The notes under the pieces were generated by a model, which did not search any database, had not been told where the DNA came from, and saw nothing but the letters and a program-made list of their open reading frames with translations. Shown here piece by piece: positions 37,751-50,139 of a DNA stretch of 64,000 bases (position 1 is the first letter of the stretch; each line of letters begins with the position of its first letter). The position numbers and the translations under genes are program-made. Source of the stretch: Coriaria nepalensis (lineage: Eukaryota; Streptophyta; Magnoliopsida; Cucurbitales; Coriariaceae); contig CP114481.1 in the NCBI GenBank assembly GCA_027186245.1, forward strand, positions 50,499,501 through 50,563,500, written 5' to 3'.

Positions 37751-40599
37751 ATAGTTGCCATCAATAGATCAATTGAAAGTTATGCATGAAAGTCGCGTTT
37801 TAAATGCAAAAAGAGAATTGGTTCGAAGTGCCTTCCAACAATTTAATTGTTGAAAACACTGAGTGATATGCTTTTTAATGGTAAAATAATGCATTGTTGT
37901 CTTCAGTAGATTAATTACAAGTTTTGTAAGAAAATAATGTTTGAAGTGCGAAAATAGAAATTGTTCGAATTAATTTAGAATGATTTAATGACTAGAAGAG
38001 ACTCAGTGACATGAAATTAAGCTTAAACAAATGCATCGTCGCCTTCAATAGATCAACTGCAAGTTACGCACGAAAGTCATGTTTAAAGGCCGAATTTCTT
38101 TCGAAGTGATTTAGAATGATTTACTGACTAAAAGAGACGCAAAAATATGACTTTAAGGCTAAAAAATGCATACTTACCATCAATAGATCAATTCCAAGTT
38201 ATGCATGAAAGTCGCGTTTTAAATGCAAAAATAGAATTGGTTCGAAGTGCCTTCAAACAATTTAATGATTGAAAAGACTAAGTGATATGCTTTTTAATGC
38301 TAAAATAATGCATTGTTGTCTTGAGTAGATTAATTGCAAGTTATGTAAGAAAATAATTTTTGAAGGGCGAAAATTGAATTCATTCGAATTAATTTAGAAT
38401 GATTTAATGACTAGAAGAGACTCAGTGACATGACTTTAAGGCTAAACAAATGCATCGTTGCCTTCAATAGATCAACTGCAAGTTACGCACGAAAGTCATG
38501 TTTAAAGGCCGAATTTCTTTCGAAGTGATTTAGAATGATTTACTGACTAAAAGAGACGCAAAAATATGACTTTAAGGCTAAAAAATGCATACTTACCATC
38601 AATAGATCAATTCCAAGTTATGCATGAAAGTCGCGTTTTAAATGCAAAAATAGAATTGGTTCGAAGTGCCTTCAAACAATTTAATGATTGAAAAGACTGA
38701 GTGATATGCTTTTTAATGCTAAAATAATGCATTGTTGTATTCAGTAGATTAATTACAAGTTATGTAAGAAAATATTGTTTGTAGGGCGAAAATAGAATTC
38801 GCTCGAATTAATTTAGAATGATTTAATGACTAGAAGAGGCTCAATGACATGAGTTTAAGGCTAAACAAATGCATTGTTGCCTTCAATAGATCAACTGCAA
38901 GTTATGCACGAAAGTCATGTTTAAAGGCCGAATTTCGTTCGAAGTGATTTAGAATGATTTACTGACTAAAAGAGACGCAAAAATATGACTTTGAGGCTAA
39001 AAAATGCATACTTAGCATCAATAGATCAATTGAAAGTTATGCATGAAAGTCGCGTTTTAAATGCAAAAAGAGAATTGGTTCGAAGTGCCTTCAAACAATT
39101 TAATTGTTGAAAACACTGAGTGATATGCTTTTTAATGGTAAAATAATGCATTGTTGTATTCAGTAGATTAATTACAAGTTTTGTAAGAAAATAATGTTTA
39201 AAGGGCGAAAATAGAATTCGTTCGAATTAATTTAGAATGATTTAATGGCTAGAAGAGACTCAGTGACATGACATTAAGCTTAAACAAATGCATCGTTGCC
39301 TTCAATAGATCAACTGCAAGTTACGCACGAAAGTCATGTTTAAAGGCCGAATTTCTTTCGAAGTGATTTAGAATGATTTACTGACTAAAAGAGACGCAAA
39401 AATATGACTTTAAGGCTAAAAAATGCATACTTACCATCAATAGATCAACTGCAAGTTATGCATGAAAGTCGCGTTTTAAATGCAAAAAGAGAATTGGTTC
39501 GAACTGCCTTCAAACAATTTAATTGTTGAAAACACTAAGTGATATGCTTTTTAATGGTAAAATAATGCATTGTTGTATTCAGTAGATTAATTACAAGTTA
39601 TGTAAGAAAATAATGTTTGAAGGGGGAAAATAGAATTCGTTCGAAATAATTTAGAATTATTTAATGACTAGAAGAGACTCAGTGACATGAGTTTAAGGCT
39701 AAACAAATGCATTGTTGCCTATAATAGATCAACTGCAAGTTATCCACGAAAGTCATGTTTAAAGGCCGAATTCCGTTCGAAGTGATTTAGAATGATTTAC
39801 TGACTAAAAGAGACGCAAAAATATGACTTTAAGGCTAAAAAATGCATACTTACCATCAATAGATCAATTGCAAGTTATGCATGAAAGTCGCGTTTTAAAT
39901 GAAAAAACAGAATTGGTTCGAAGTGCCTTCAAACAATTTAATGATTGAAAAGACTAAGTGATATGCTTTTTAATGCTAAAATAATGCATTGTTGTCTTGA
40001 GTAGATTAATTGCAAGTTATGTAAGAAAATAATTTTTGAAGGGCGAAAATTGAATTCATTCGAATTAATTAAGAATGATTTAACGACTAGAAGAGACTCA
40101 GTGACATGACATTAAGCTTAAACAAATGCATCGTTGCCTTCAATAGATCAACTGCAAGTTACGCACGAAAGTCATGTTTAAAGGCCTAATTTCATTCGAA
40201 GTGATTTAGAATGATTTACTGAATAAAAGAGACGCAAAAATATGACTTTAAGGCTAAAAAATGCATAATTGCCATCAATAGATCAAGTGCAAGGTATGCA
40301 TGAAAGTTGCGTTTTAAATTCAAAAACAGAATTGGTTCGAAGTGCCTTCAAACAATTTAATGATTGAAAATACCGAGTGATATGCTTTTTAATGCTAAAA
40401 TAATGCATTGTTGTATTCAGTAGATTAATTACAAGTTATGTAAGAAAATAATGTTTGAAGGGCGAAAATAGAATTCGTTCGAATTAATTTAGAATGATTT
40501 AATGACTAGAAGAGACTCAGTGACATGAGTTTAAGGCTAAACAAATGCATTGTTACCTATAATAGATCAACTGCAAGTTATGCACGAAAGTCATGTTTA

Positions 40600-41330
40600 A
40601 AGGCCGAATTTCGTTCGAAGTGATTTAGAATGACTTACTGACTAAAAGAGACGCAAAAATATGACTTTACGGCTAAAAAGTGCATGGTGTCCATCAATAG
40701 ATCAATTGCAAGTTATGCTTGAAAGTCGCGTTTTAAATGCAAAAAGAGAATTCGTTCGGAATGCCTTCAAACAATTTAATGATTGGAAAGGCTGAGTAAT
40801 ATGTTTTTTAATGCTAAAATAATGCATTGTTGTCTTCAGTAGATTAATTACAAGTTATGTAAGAAAATAATGTTTGAAGGGCGAAAATAGAATTCGTTCG
40901 AATTAATTTAGAATGATTTAATGACAAGAAGAGACTCAATGACATGAGTTTAAGGCTAAACATATGCATTGTTGCCTATAATAGATCAACTGCAAGTTAT
41001 GCACGAAAGTCATGTTTAAAGACCGAATTTCGTTCGAAGTGATTTAGAATGATTTACTGACTAAAAGAGACGCAAAAATATGACTTTAAGGCTAAAAAAT
41101 GCATAGTTGCCATCAATAGATCAATTGAAAGTTATGCATGAAAGTCGCGTTTTAAAAGCAAATAGAGAATTGGTTCGAAGTGCCTTCAAACAATTTAATG
41201 GTTGAAAACACTGTGTGATATGCTTTTTAATGGTAAAATAATGCATTGTTGTATTCAGTAGATTAATTACAAGTTTTGTAAGAAAATAATGTTTAAAGGG
41301 CGAAAATAGAATTCGTTCGAATTAATTTAG
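40600..41330 (+). repeat. Block repeated at 43,952-44,682 (offset 3,352 bp) and near 54,525
   Basis: A 'gtgcatggtgtccatc' (40681), A 'ggctgagtaatatg', B 'gacaagaagagactc', 'ctaaacatatgc', C 'aaagaccgaattt' and A 'gttttaaaagcaaa' with 'cactgtgtgatatg' form a series found again 3,352 bp (8 trimers) and about 13,925 bp downstream. The offset equals that of the HOR at the left end of the window, but the sequences differ, so eight-trimer spacing arose separately here or reflects chance. Confidence 0.8.
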
Positions 41331-44300
41331 AATGATTTAATGGCTAGAAGAGACTCAGTGACATGACATTAAGCTTAAACAAATGCATCGTTGCCTTCAA
41401 TAGATCAACTGCAAGTTACGCACGAAAGTCATGTTTAAAGGCCGAATTTCTTTCGAAGTGATTTAGAATGATTTACTGACTAAAAGAGACGCAAAAATAT
41501 GACTTTAAGGCTAAAAAATGCATACTTACCATCAATAGATCAACTGCAAGTTATGCATGAAAGTCGCGTTTTAAATGCAAAAAGAGAATTGGTTCGAAGT
41601 GCGTTCAAACAATTTAATTGTTGAAAACACTGAGTGATATGCTTTTTAATGGTAAAATAATGCATTGTTCTCTTCAATAGATTAATTACAAGTTTTGTAA
41701 GAAAATAATGTTTGAAGAGCGAAAATAGAATTCGTTCGAATTAATTTAGAATGATTTAATGACAAAAAGAGACTCAATGACATGAGTTTAAGGCTGAACA
41801 AATGCATTGTTGCCTATAATAGATCAACTGCAAGTTATGCACGAAAGTCATGTTTAAAGACCGAATTTCGTTCGAAGTGATTTAGAATGATTTACTGACT
41901 AAAAGAGACGCAAAAATATGATTTTAAGGCTAAAAATTGCATAGTTGCCATCAATAGATCAAGTGCAAGATATGCATGAAAGTTGCGTTTTAAATTCAAA
42001 AACAGAATTGGTTCGAAGTGCCTTCAAACAATTTAATGATTGAAAAGACTAAGTGATATGCTTTTTAATGCTAAAATAATGCATTGTTGTCTTCAGTAGA
42101 TTAATTACAAGTTTTGTAAGAAAATAATGTTTGAAGGGCGAAAATAGAATTCGTTCGAATTAATTTAGAATGATTTAATGACTAGAAGAGACTCAGTGAC
42201 ATGACATTAAGCTTAAACAAATGCATCGTTGCCTTCAATAGATCAACTGCAAGTTACGCACGAAAGTCATGTTTAAAGGCCGAATTTCTTTCAAAGTGAT
42301 TTAGAATGATTTACTGACTAAAAGAGACGCAAAAATATGACTTTAAGGCTAAAAAGTGCATAGTTGCCATCAATAGATCAATTGCAAGTTATGCATGAAA
42401 GTCGCGTTTTAAATGCAAAAATAGAATTGGTTCGAAGTGCCTTCAAACAATTTAATGATTGAAAAGACTGAGTGATTTGCTTTTTAATGCTAAAATAATA
42501 CATTGTTGTCTTCGGTAGATTAATTACAAGTTATGTAAGAAAATAATGTTTGAAGGGCGAAAATAGAATTCGTTCGAATTAATTTAGAATGATTTGATTA
42601 CTAGAAGAGACTCAATGACATGAGTTTAAGGCTAAACAAATGCATTGTTGCCTATAATAGATCAACTGCAAGTTATGCACGAAAGTCATGTTTAAAGGCT
42701 GAATTTCGTTCGAAGTGATTTAGAATGATTTACTGACTAAAAGAGACGCAAAAATATGACTTTAAGGCTAAAAAATGCATAGTTGCCATCAATAGATCAA
42801 TTGAAAGTTATGCATGAAAGTCGCGTTTTAAATGCAAAAAGAGAATTGGTTCGAAGTGCCTTCAAACAATTTAATGATTGAAAAGACTAAGTGATATGCT
42901 TTTTAATGCTAAAATAATGCATTGTTGTATTCAGTAGATTAATTACAAGTTACGTAAGAAAATAATGTTTGAAGGGCGAAAATAGAATTCGTTCGAATTA
43001 ATTTAGAATGATTTAAGGACTAGAAGAGACTCAGTGACATGAGTTTAAGGCTAAACAAATACATTGTTGCCAATAATAGATCAACTGCAAGTTATGCACG
43101 AAAGTCGTGTTTAAAGGCTGAATTTCGTTTGAAGTGATTAAGAATGATTTACTGACTAAAAGAGACGCAAAAATATGACTTTAAGGCAAAAAAATGCATA
43201 GTTGCCATCAATAGATCAAGTGCAAGATATGCATGAAAGTTGCATTTTAAATTCAAAAACAGAATTGGTTCGGAATGCCTTCAAACAATTTAATGATTGA
43301 AAAGACTAAGTGATATGCTTTTTAGTGCTAAAATAATGCATTGTTGTCTTGAGTAGATTAATTACAAGTTTTGTAAGAAAATAATGTTTGAAGAGCGAAA
43401 ATAGAATTCGTTCGAATTAATTTAGAATGATTTAATGACAAAAAGAGACTCAATGACATGAGTTTAAGGCTGAACAAATGCATTGTTGCCTATAATAGAT
43501 CAACTGCAAGTTATGCACGAAAGTCATGTTTAAAGACCGAATTTCGTTCGAAGTGATTTAGAATGATTTACTGACTAAAAGAGACGCAAAAATATGACTT
43601 TAAGGCTAAAAAATGCATAGTTGCCATCAATAGATCAACTGCAAGTTATGCATGAAAGTCGCGTTTTGAAAGCAAAAACAGAATTGGTTCGAAGTGCCTT
43701 CAAACAATTTAATGGTTGAAAACACTATGTGATATGCTTTTTAATGCTAAAATAATGCATTGTTGTATTCAGTAGATTAATTACAAGTTATGTAAGAAAA
43801 TAATGTTTGAAGGGCGAAAATAGAATTCGTTCGAATTAATTTAGAATGATTTAATGACTAGAAGAGACTTAGTGACATGAGTTTAAGGCTAAACAAATGC
43901 ATTGTTGCCTACAATAGATCAACTGCAAGTTATGCATGATAGTCATGTTTAAAGGCCGAATTTCGTTCGAAGTGATTTAGAATGATTTACTGACTAAAAG
44001 AGACGCAAAAATATGACTTTACGGCTAAAAAGTGCATGGTGTCCATCAATAGATCAATTGCAAGTTATGCATGAAAGTCGCGTTTTAAATGCAAAAAGAG
44101 AATTGGTTCGGAATGCCTTCAAACAATTTAATGATTGGAAAGGCTGAGTAATACGTTTTTTAATGCTAAAATAATGCATTGTTGTCTTCAGTAGATTAAT
44201 TACAAGTTATGTAAGAAAATAATGTTTGAAGGGCGAAAATAGAATTCGTTCGAATTAATTTAGAATGATTTAATGACAAGAAGAGACTCAATGACATGAG

Positions 44301-45704
44301 TTTAAGGCTAAACATATGCATTGTTGCCTATAATAGATCAACTGCAAGTTATGCACGAAAGTCATGTTTAAAGACCGAATTTCGTTCGAAGTGATTTAGA
44401 ATGATTTACTGACTAAAAGAGACGCAAAAATATGACTTTAAGGCTAAAAAATGCATAGTTGCCATCAATAGATCAATTGAAAGTTATGCATGAAAGTCGC
44501 GTTTTAAAAGCAAAAAGAGAATTGGTTCGAAGTGCCTTCAAACAATTTAATGGTTGAAAACACTGTGTGATATGCTTTTTAATGGTAAAATAATGGATTG
44601 TTGTATTCAGTAGATTAATTACAAGTTTTGTAAGAAAATAATGTTTGAAGGGCGAAAATAGAATTCGTTCGAATTAATTTAGAATGATTTAATGACTAGA
44701 AGAGACTCAGTGAATTGACATTAAGCTTAAACAAATGCATCGTTGCCTTCAATAGATCAACTGCAAGTTACGCACGAAAGTCATGTTTAAAGGCCGAATT
44801 TCTTTCGAAGTGATTTAGAATGATTTACTGACTAAAAGAGACATAAAAATATGACTTTAAGGCTAAAAAATGCATAGTTGCCATCAATAGATCAAGTGAT
44901 ATGCATGAAATTGCGTTTTAAATTCAAAAACAGAATTGGTTCGAAGTGCCTTCAAACAATTTAATGATTGAAAACAGAGTGATATGCTTTTTAATGCTAA
45001 AATAATGCATTGTTGTATTCAGTAGATTAATTACAAGTTATGTAAGAAAATAATGTTTGAAGGGGGAAAATAGAATTCGTTCGAAATAATTTAGAATTAT
45101 TTAATGACTAGAAGAGACTCAGTGACATGAGTTTAAGGCTAAACAAATGCATTGTTGCCTATAATAGATCAACTGCAAGTTATCCACGAAAGTCATGTTT
45201 AAAGGCCGAATTCCGTTCGAAGTGATTTAGAATGATTTACTGACTAAAAGAGACGCAAAAATATGACTTTACGGCTAAAAAGTGCATGGTGTCCATCAAT
45301 AGATCAATTGCAAGTTATGCATGAAAGTCGCGTTTTAAATGCAAAAAGAGAATTGGTTCGGAATGCCTTCAAACAATTTAATGATTGGAAAGACTGAGTG
45401 ATATGTTTTTTAATGCAAAAATAATGCATTGTTGTCTTCAGTAGATTAATTACAAGTTATGTAAGAAAATAATGTTTGAAGGGCGAAAATAGAATTCGTT
45501 CGAATTAATTTAGAATGATTTAATGACTACAAGAGACTCAATGACATGAGTTTAAGGCTAAACAAATGCATTTTTGCCTATAATAGATCAACTGCAAGTT
45601 ATGCACGAAAGTCATGTTTAAAGACCGAATTTCGTTCGAAGTGATTTAGAATGATTTACTGACTAAAAGAGACGCAAAAATATGACTTTAAGGCTAAAAA
45701 TTGC

Positions 45705-47950
45705 ATAGTTGCCATTAATAGATCAAGTGCAAGATATGCATGAAAGTTGCATTTTAAATTCAAAAACAGAATTGGTTCGAAGTGCCTTCAAACAATTTAA
45801 TGATTGAAAAGGCTGAGTGATATGCTTTTTAATGCTAAAATAATGCATTGTTGTATTCAGTAGATTAATTACAAGTTATGTAAGAAAATAATGTTTGAAG
45901 GGGGAAAATAGAATTCGTTCGAATTAATTTAGAATTATTTAATGACTAGAAGAGACTCAGTGACATGAGTTTAAGGCTAAACAAACGCATTGTTGCCTAT
46001 AATAGATCAACTGCAAGTTATCCACGAAAGTCATGTTTAAAGGCCGAATTCCGTTCGAAGTGATTTAGAATGATTTACTGACTAAAAGAGACGCAAAAAT
46101 ATGACTTTACAGCTAAAAAGTGCTTGGTTGCCATCAATAGATCAATTGCAAGTTATGCATGAAAGTCGCGTTTTAAATGCAAAAAGAGAATTGGTTCGGA
46201 ATGCCTTCAAACAATTTAATGATTGGAAAGACTGAGTGATATGTTTTTTAATGCTAAAATAATGCATTGTTGTCTTCAATAGATTAATTACAAGTTATGT
46301 AAGAAAATAATGTTTGAAGGGCGAAAATAGAATTCGTTCGAATTATTTTAGAATGATTTAATGACTAGAAGAGACTCAGTGACATGACATTAAGCTTAAA
46401 CAAATGCATCGTTGCCTTCAATAGATCAACTGCAAATTACGCACGAAAGTCATGTTTAAAGGCCGAATTTCTTCCGAAGGGATTTAGAATAATTTACTGA
46501 CTAAAAGAGACGCAAAAATATGACTTTAAGGCTAAAAAATGCATAGTTGCCATTGATAGATCAAGTGCAAGATATGCATGAAAGTTGCGTTTTAAATTCA
46601 AAAACAGAACTGGTTCGAAGTGCCTTCAAACAATTTAATGATTGAAAAGACAGAGTGATATGCTTTTTAATGCTAAAATAATGCATTGTTGTATTCAGTA
46701 GATTAATTACAAGTTATGTAAGAAAATAATGTTTGAAGGGGGAAAATAGAATTCGTTCGAATTAATTTAGAATTATTTAATGACTAGAAGAGACTCAGTG
46801 ACATGAGTCTAAGGCCAAACAAATGCATTGTTGCCTATATTAGATCAACTGCAAGTTATCCACGAAAGTCATGTTTAAAGGCCGAATTCCGTTCGAAGTG
46901 ATTTAGAATGATTTACTGACTAAAAGAGACGCAAAAATATGACTTTACAGCTAAAAAGTGCATGGTTGCCATCAATAGATCAATTGCAAGTTATGCATGA
47001 AAGTCGCGTTTTAAATGCAAAAAGAGAATTGGTTCGGAATGCCTTCAAACAATTTAATGATTGGAAAGACTGAGTGATATGTTTTTTAATGCTAAAATAA
47101 TGGATTGTTGTCTTCAATAGATTAATTACAAGTTATGTAAGAAAATAATGTTTGAAGAGCGAAAGTAGAATTCGTTCGAATTAATTTAGAATGATTTAAT
47201 GACTAGAAGAGACTCAGTGACATGACATTAAGCTTAAACAAATGCATCGTTGCCTTCAAGAGATCAACTGCAAGTTACGCACGAAAGTCATGTTTAAAGG
47301 CCGAATTTCTTTCGAAGTGATTTAGAATGATTTACTGACTAAAAGAGACCCAAAAATATAACTTTAAGGCTAAAAAATGCATAGTTACCATCAATAGATC
47401 AAGTGCAAGATATGCATGATAGTCGCATTTTAAATGCAAAAATAGAATTGGTTCGAAGTGCCTTCAAACAATTTAATGATTGAAAAGACTGAGTGATATG
47501 CTTTTTAATGCTAAAATAATGCATTGTTGTCTTCAGTAGATTAATTACAAGTTATGTAAGAAAATAATGTTTGAAGGGCGAAAATAGAATTCGTTCGAAT
47601 TAATTTAGAATGATTTAATGACTAGAAGAGACTTAGTGACATGACATTAAGCTTAAACAAATGCATCGTTGCCTTCAATAGATCAACTGCAAATTACGCA
47701 CGAAAGTCATGTTTAAAGGCCGAATTTCTTCCGAAGTGATTTAGAATAATTTACTGACTAAAAGAGACGCAAAAATATGACTTTAAGGCTAAAAAATGCA
47801 TAGTTGCCATCAATAGATCAAGTGCAAGATATGCATGAAAGTTGCGTTTTAAATTCAAAAACAGAATTGGGTCGAAGTGCCTTCAAACAATTTAATGATT
47901 GAAAAGACTGAGTGATATGCTTTTTAATGCGAAAATAATGCATTGTTGTA
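45705..47950 (+). repeat. Block repeated 11,836 bp downstream (57,541-59,786)
   Basis: This is the longest displaced match I found, about 2.25 kb at one constant offset. Matching pairs are A 45705/57541, the B 'gaagggggaaaatag' G-runs 45900/57736 and 46738/58574, A 'ttgatagatcaag' 46543/58379, and A 'atagttaccatc' 47381/59217. It starts exactly at an A monomer and ends where one copy continues 'tattgtttgatggg' and the other 'aatgtttgaaggggg'. The copies differ at scattered single sites. Confidence 0.86.
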
Positions 47951-48349
47951 TTCAGTAGATTAATTACAAGTTATGTAAGAAAATATTGTTTGATGGGCGA
48001 AAATAGAATTCGCTCGAATTAATTTAGAATGATTTAATGACTAGAAGAGGCTCAATGACATGAGTTTAAGGCTAAACAAATGCATTGTTGCCTTCAATAG
48101 ATCAACTGCAAGTTATGCACGAAAGTCATGTTTAAAGGCTGAATTTCGTCCGAAGTGATTTAGAATGATTTACTAACTAAAAGAGATGCAAAAATATGCC
48201 TTTACGGTTAAAAAGTGCATAGTTGCCATCAATAGATCAATTGCAAGTTATGCATGAAAGTCGCGTTCTAAATGCAAAAAGAGAATTGGTTCGGAATGCC
48301 TTCAAACAATTTAATGATTGAAAAGACTGAGTGATATGCTTTTTAATGC

Positions 48350-49728
48350 TAAAATAATGCATTGTTGTATTCAGTAGATTAATTACAAGTTATGTAAGAA
48401 AATATTGTTTGAAGGGCGAAAATAGAATTCGCTCGAATTAATTTAGAATGATTTAATGACTAGAAGAGGCTCAATGACATGAGTTTAAGGCTAAACAAAT
48501 GCATTGTTGCCTTCAATAGATCAACTGCAAGTTATGCACGAAAGTCATGTTTAAAGGCCGAATTTCGTTCGAAGTGATTTAGAATGATTTACTGACTAAA
48601 AGAGACGCAAAAATATGACTTTAAGGCTAAAAAATGCATAGTTGCCATCAATAGATCAATTGAAAGTTATGCATGAAAGTCGCGTTTTAAATGCAAAAAG
48701 AGAATTGGTTCGAAGTGCCTTCAAACAATTTAATTTTTGAAAACACTGAGTGATATGCTTTTTAATGGTAAAATAATGCATTGTTGTCTTCAGTAGATTA
48801 ATTACAAGTTTTGTAAGAAAATAATGTTTAAAGGGCAAAAATAGAATTCGTTCGAATTAATTTAGAATGATTTAATGGCTAGAAGAGACTCAGTGACATG
48901 ACATTAAGCTTAAACAAATCCATCGTTGCCTTCAATAGATCAACTGCAAGTTACGCTCGAAAGTCATGTTTAAAGGCCGAATTTCTTTCGAAGTGATTTA
49001 GAATGATTTACTGACTAAAAGAGACGCAAAAATATGACTTTAAGGCTAAAAAATGCATAGTTGCCATCAATAGATCAATTGAAAGTTATGCATGAAAGTC
49101 GCGTTTTAAATTCAAAAACAGAATTGGTTCGAAGTGCCTTCAAACAATTTAATGATTGAAAAGACTGAGTGATATGCTTTTTAATGCGAAAATAATGCAT
49201 TGTTGTATTCAGTAGATTAATTACAAGTTATGTAAGAAAATACTGTTTGAAGGGCGAAAATAGAATTCGTTCGAATTAATTTAGAATGATTTAATGACTA
49301 GAAGAGACTTAGTGACATGACATTAAGCTTAAACAAATGCATCGTTGCCTTCAATAGATCAACTGCAAATTACGCACGAAAGTCATGTTTAAAGGCCGAA
49401 TTTCTTCCGAAGTGATTTAGAATAATTTACTGACTAAAAGAGACGCAAAAATATGACTTTAAGGCTAAAAAATGCATAGTTGCCATCAATAGATCAAGTG
49501 CAAGATATGCATGAAAGTTGCGTTTTAAATTCAAAAACAGAATTGGGTCGAAGTGCCTTCAAACAATTTAATGATTGAAAAGACTGAGTGATATGCTTTT
49601 TAATGCGAAAATAATGCATTGTTGTATTCAGTAGATTAATTACAAGTTATGTAAGAAAATATTGTTTGATGGGCGAAAATAGAATTCGCTCGAATTAATT
49701 TAGAATGATTTAATGACTAGAAGAGGCT
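48350..49728 (+). repeat. 4-trimer repeat, copy repeated at 50,129-51,507 (offset 1,779 bp)
   Basis: Markers such as A 'taatttttgaaaacac', B 'ggctagaagagactc', 'aaatccatcg', C 'gttacgctcg', B 'atactgtttgaag' (49241 and 51020) and A 'attgggtcgaag' recur at 1,779 bp. Upstream, the same family is spaced 1,676 bp ('acttagtgac' 47631 and 49307). The extra 103 bp is accounted for by the internal A duplication near 50,027. Confidence 0.87.
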
Positions 49729-49894
49729 CAATGACATGAGTTTAAGGCTAAACAAATGCATTGTTGCCTTCAATAGATCAACTGCAAGTTACGCTCGAAA
49801 GTCATGTTTAAAGGCCGAATTTCGTTCGAAGTGATTTAGAATGATTTACTGACTAAAAGAGACGCAAAAATATGACTTTAAGGCTAAAAAATGC

Positions 49895-50139
49895 ATAGTT
49901 GCCATCAATAGATGAATTGAAAGTTATGCATGAAAGTCGCGTTTTAAATTCAAAAACAGAATTGGTTCGAAGTGCCTTCAAACAATTTAATTTTTGAAAA
50001 CACTGAGTGATATGCTTTTTAATGGTATATGCATGAAAGTTGCGTTTTAAATTCAAAAACAGAATTGGTTCGAAGTGCCTTCAAACAATTTAATGATTGA
50101 AAAGACTGAGTGATATGCTTTTTAATGCGAAAATAATGC
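49895..50139 (+). repeat. Aberrant A monomer with 103-bp internal duplication (245 bp)
   Basis: This A starts normally at 49895 and runs to 'gctttttaatggta' (A position about 133). At 50,026-50,028 it jumps back to 'tatgcatgaaagttgcg' (A position about 31) and reads through a second time to the B start at 50140. The first pass is of the 'ttgaaag...ttttgaaaacac' type and the second of the 'gttgcg...aaattcaaaaacag' type, so this is an exchange between two different A variants out of register. A two-base 'ta' is the only shared sequence at the join. Confidence 0.92.

Larger units (their letters stand above)
31470..41560 (+). repeat. Domain of the 'acttacc' A-monomer variant
   Basis: A monomers normally start 'atagttgcc'. 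Within this 10-kb domain many start 'atacttacc' or a close derivative: about 31,478 ('atatttacc'), 32,327, 33,570, 33,990, 34,408, 35,666 ('acttagc'), 36,081, 38,169, 38,587, 39,007, 39,427, 39,846 and 41,523. I did not see the form elsewhere in the window. They are interspersed with normal A copies, as expected if the variant spread by local exchange. One A near 37,009 has also lost 7 nt ('caaactgattg'). Confidence 0.85.

Noticed and set aside
48656..48838. 60-residue open frame on the minus strand
   Set aside because: Same A-monomer reverse reading as at 50,375; satellite sequence, not a gene.
49853..50056. 67-residue open frame on the minus strand
   Set aside because: It runs across the aberrant double A monomer and is a by-product of that rearrangement.
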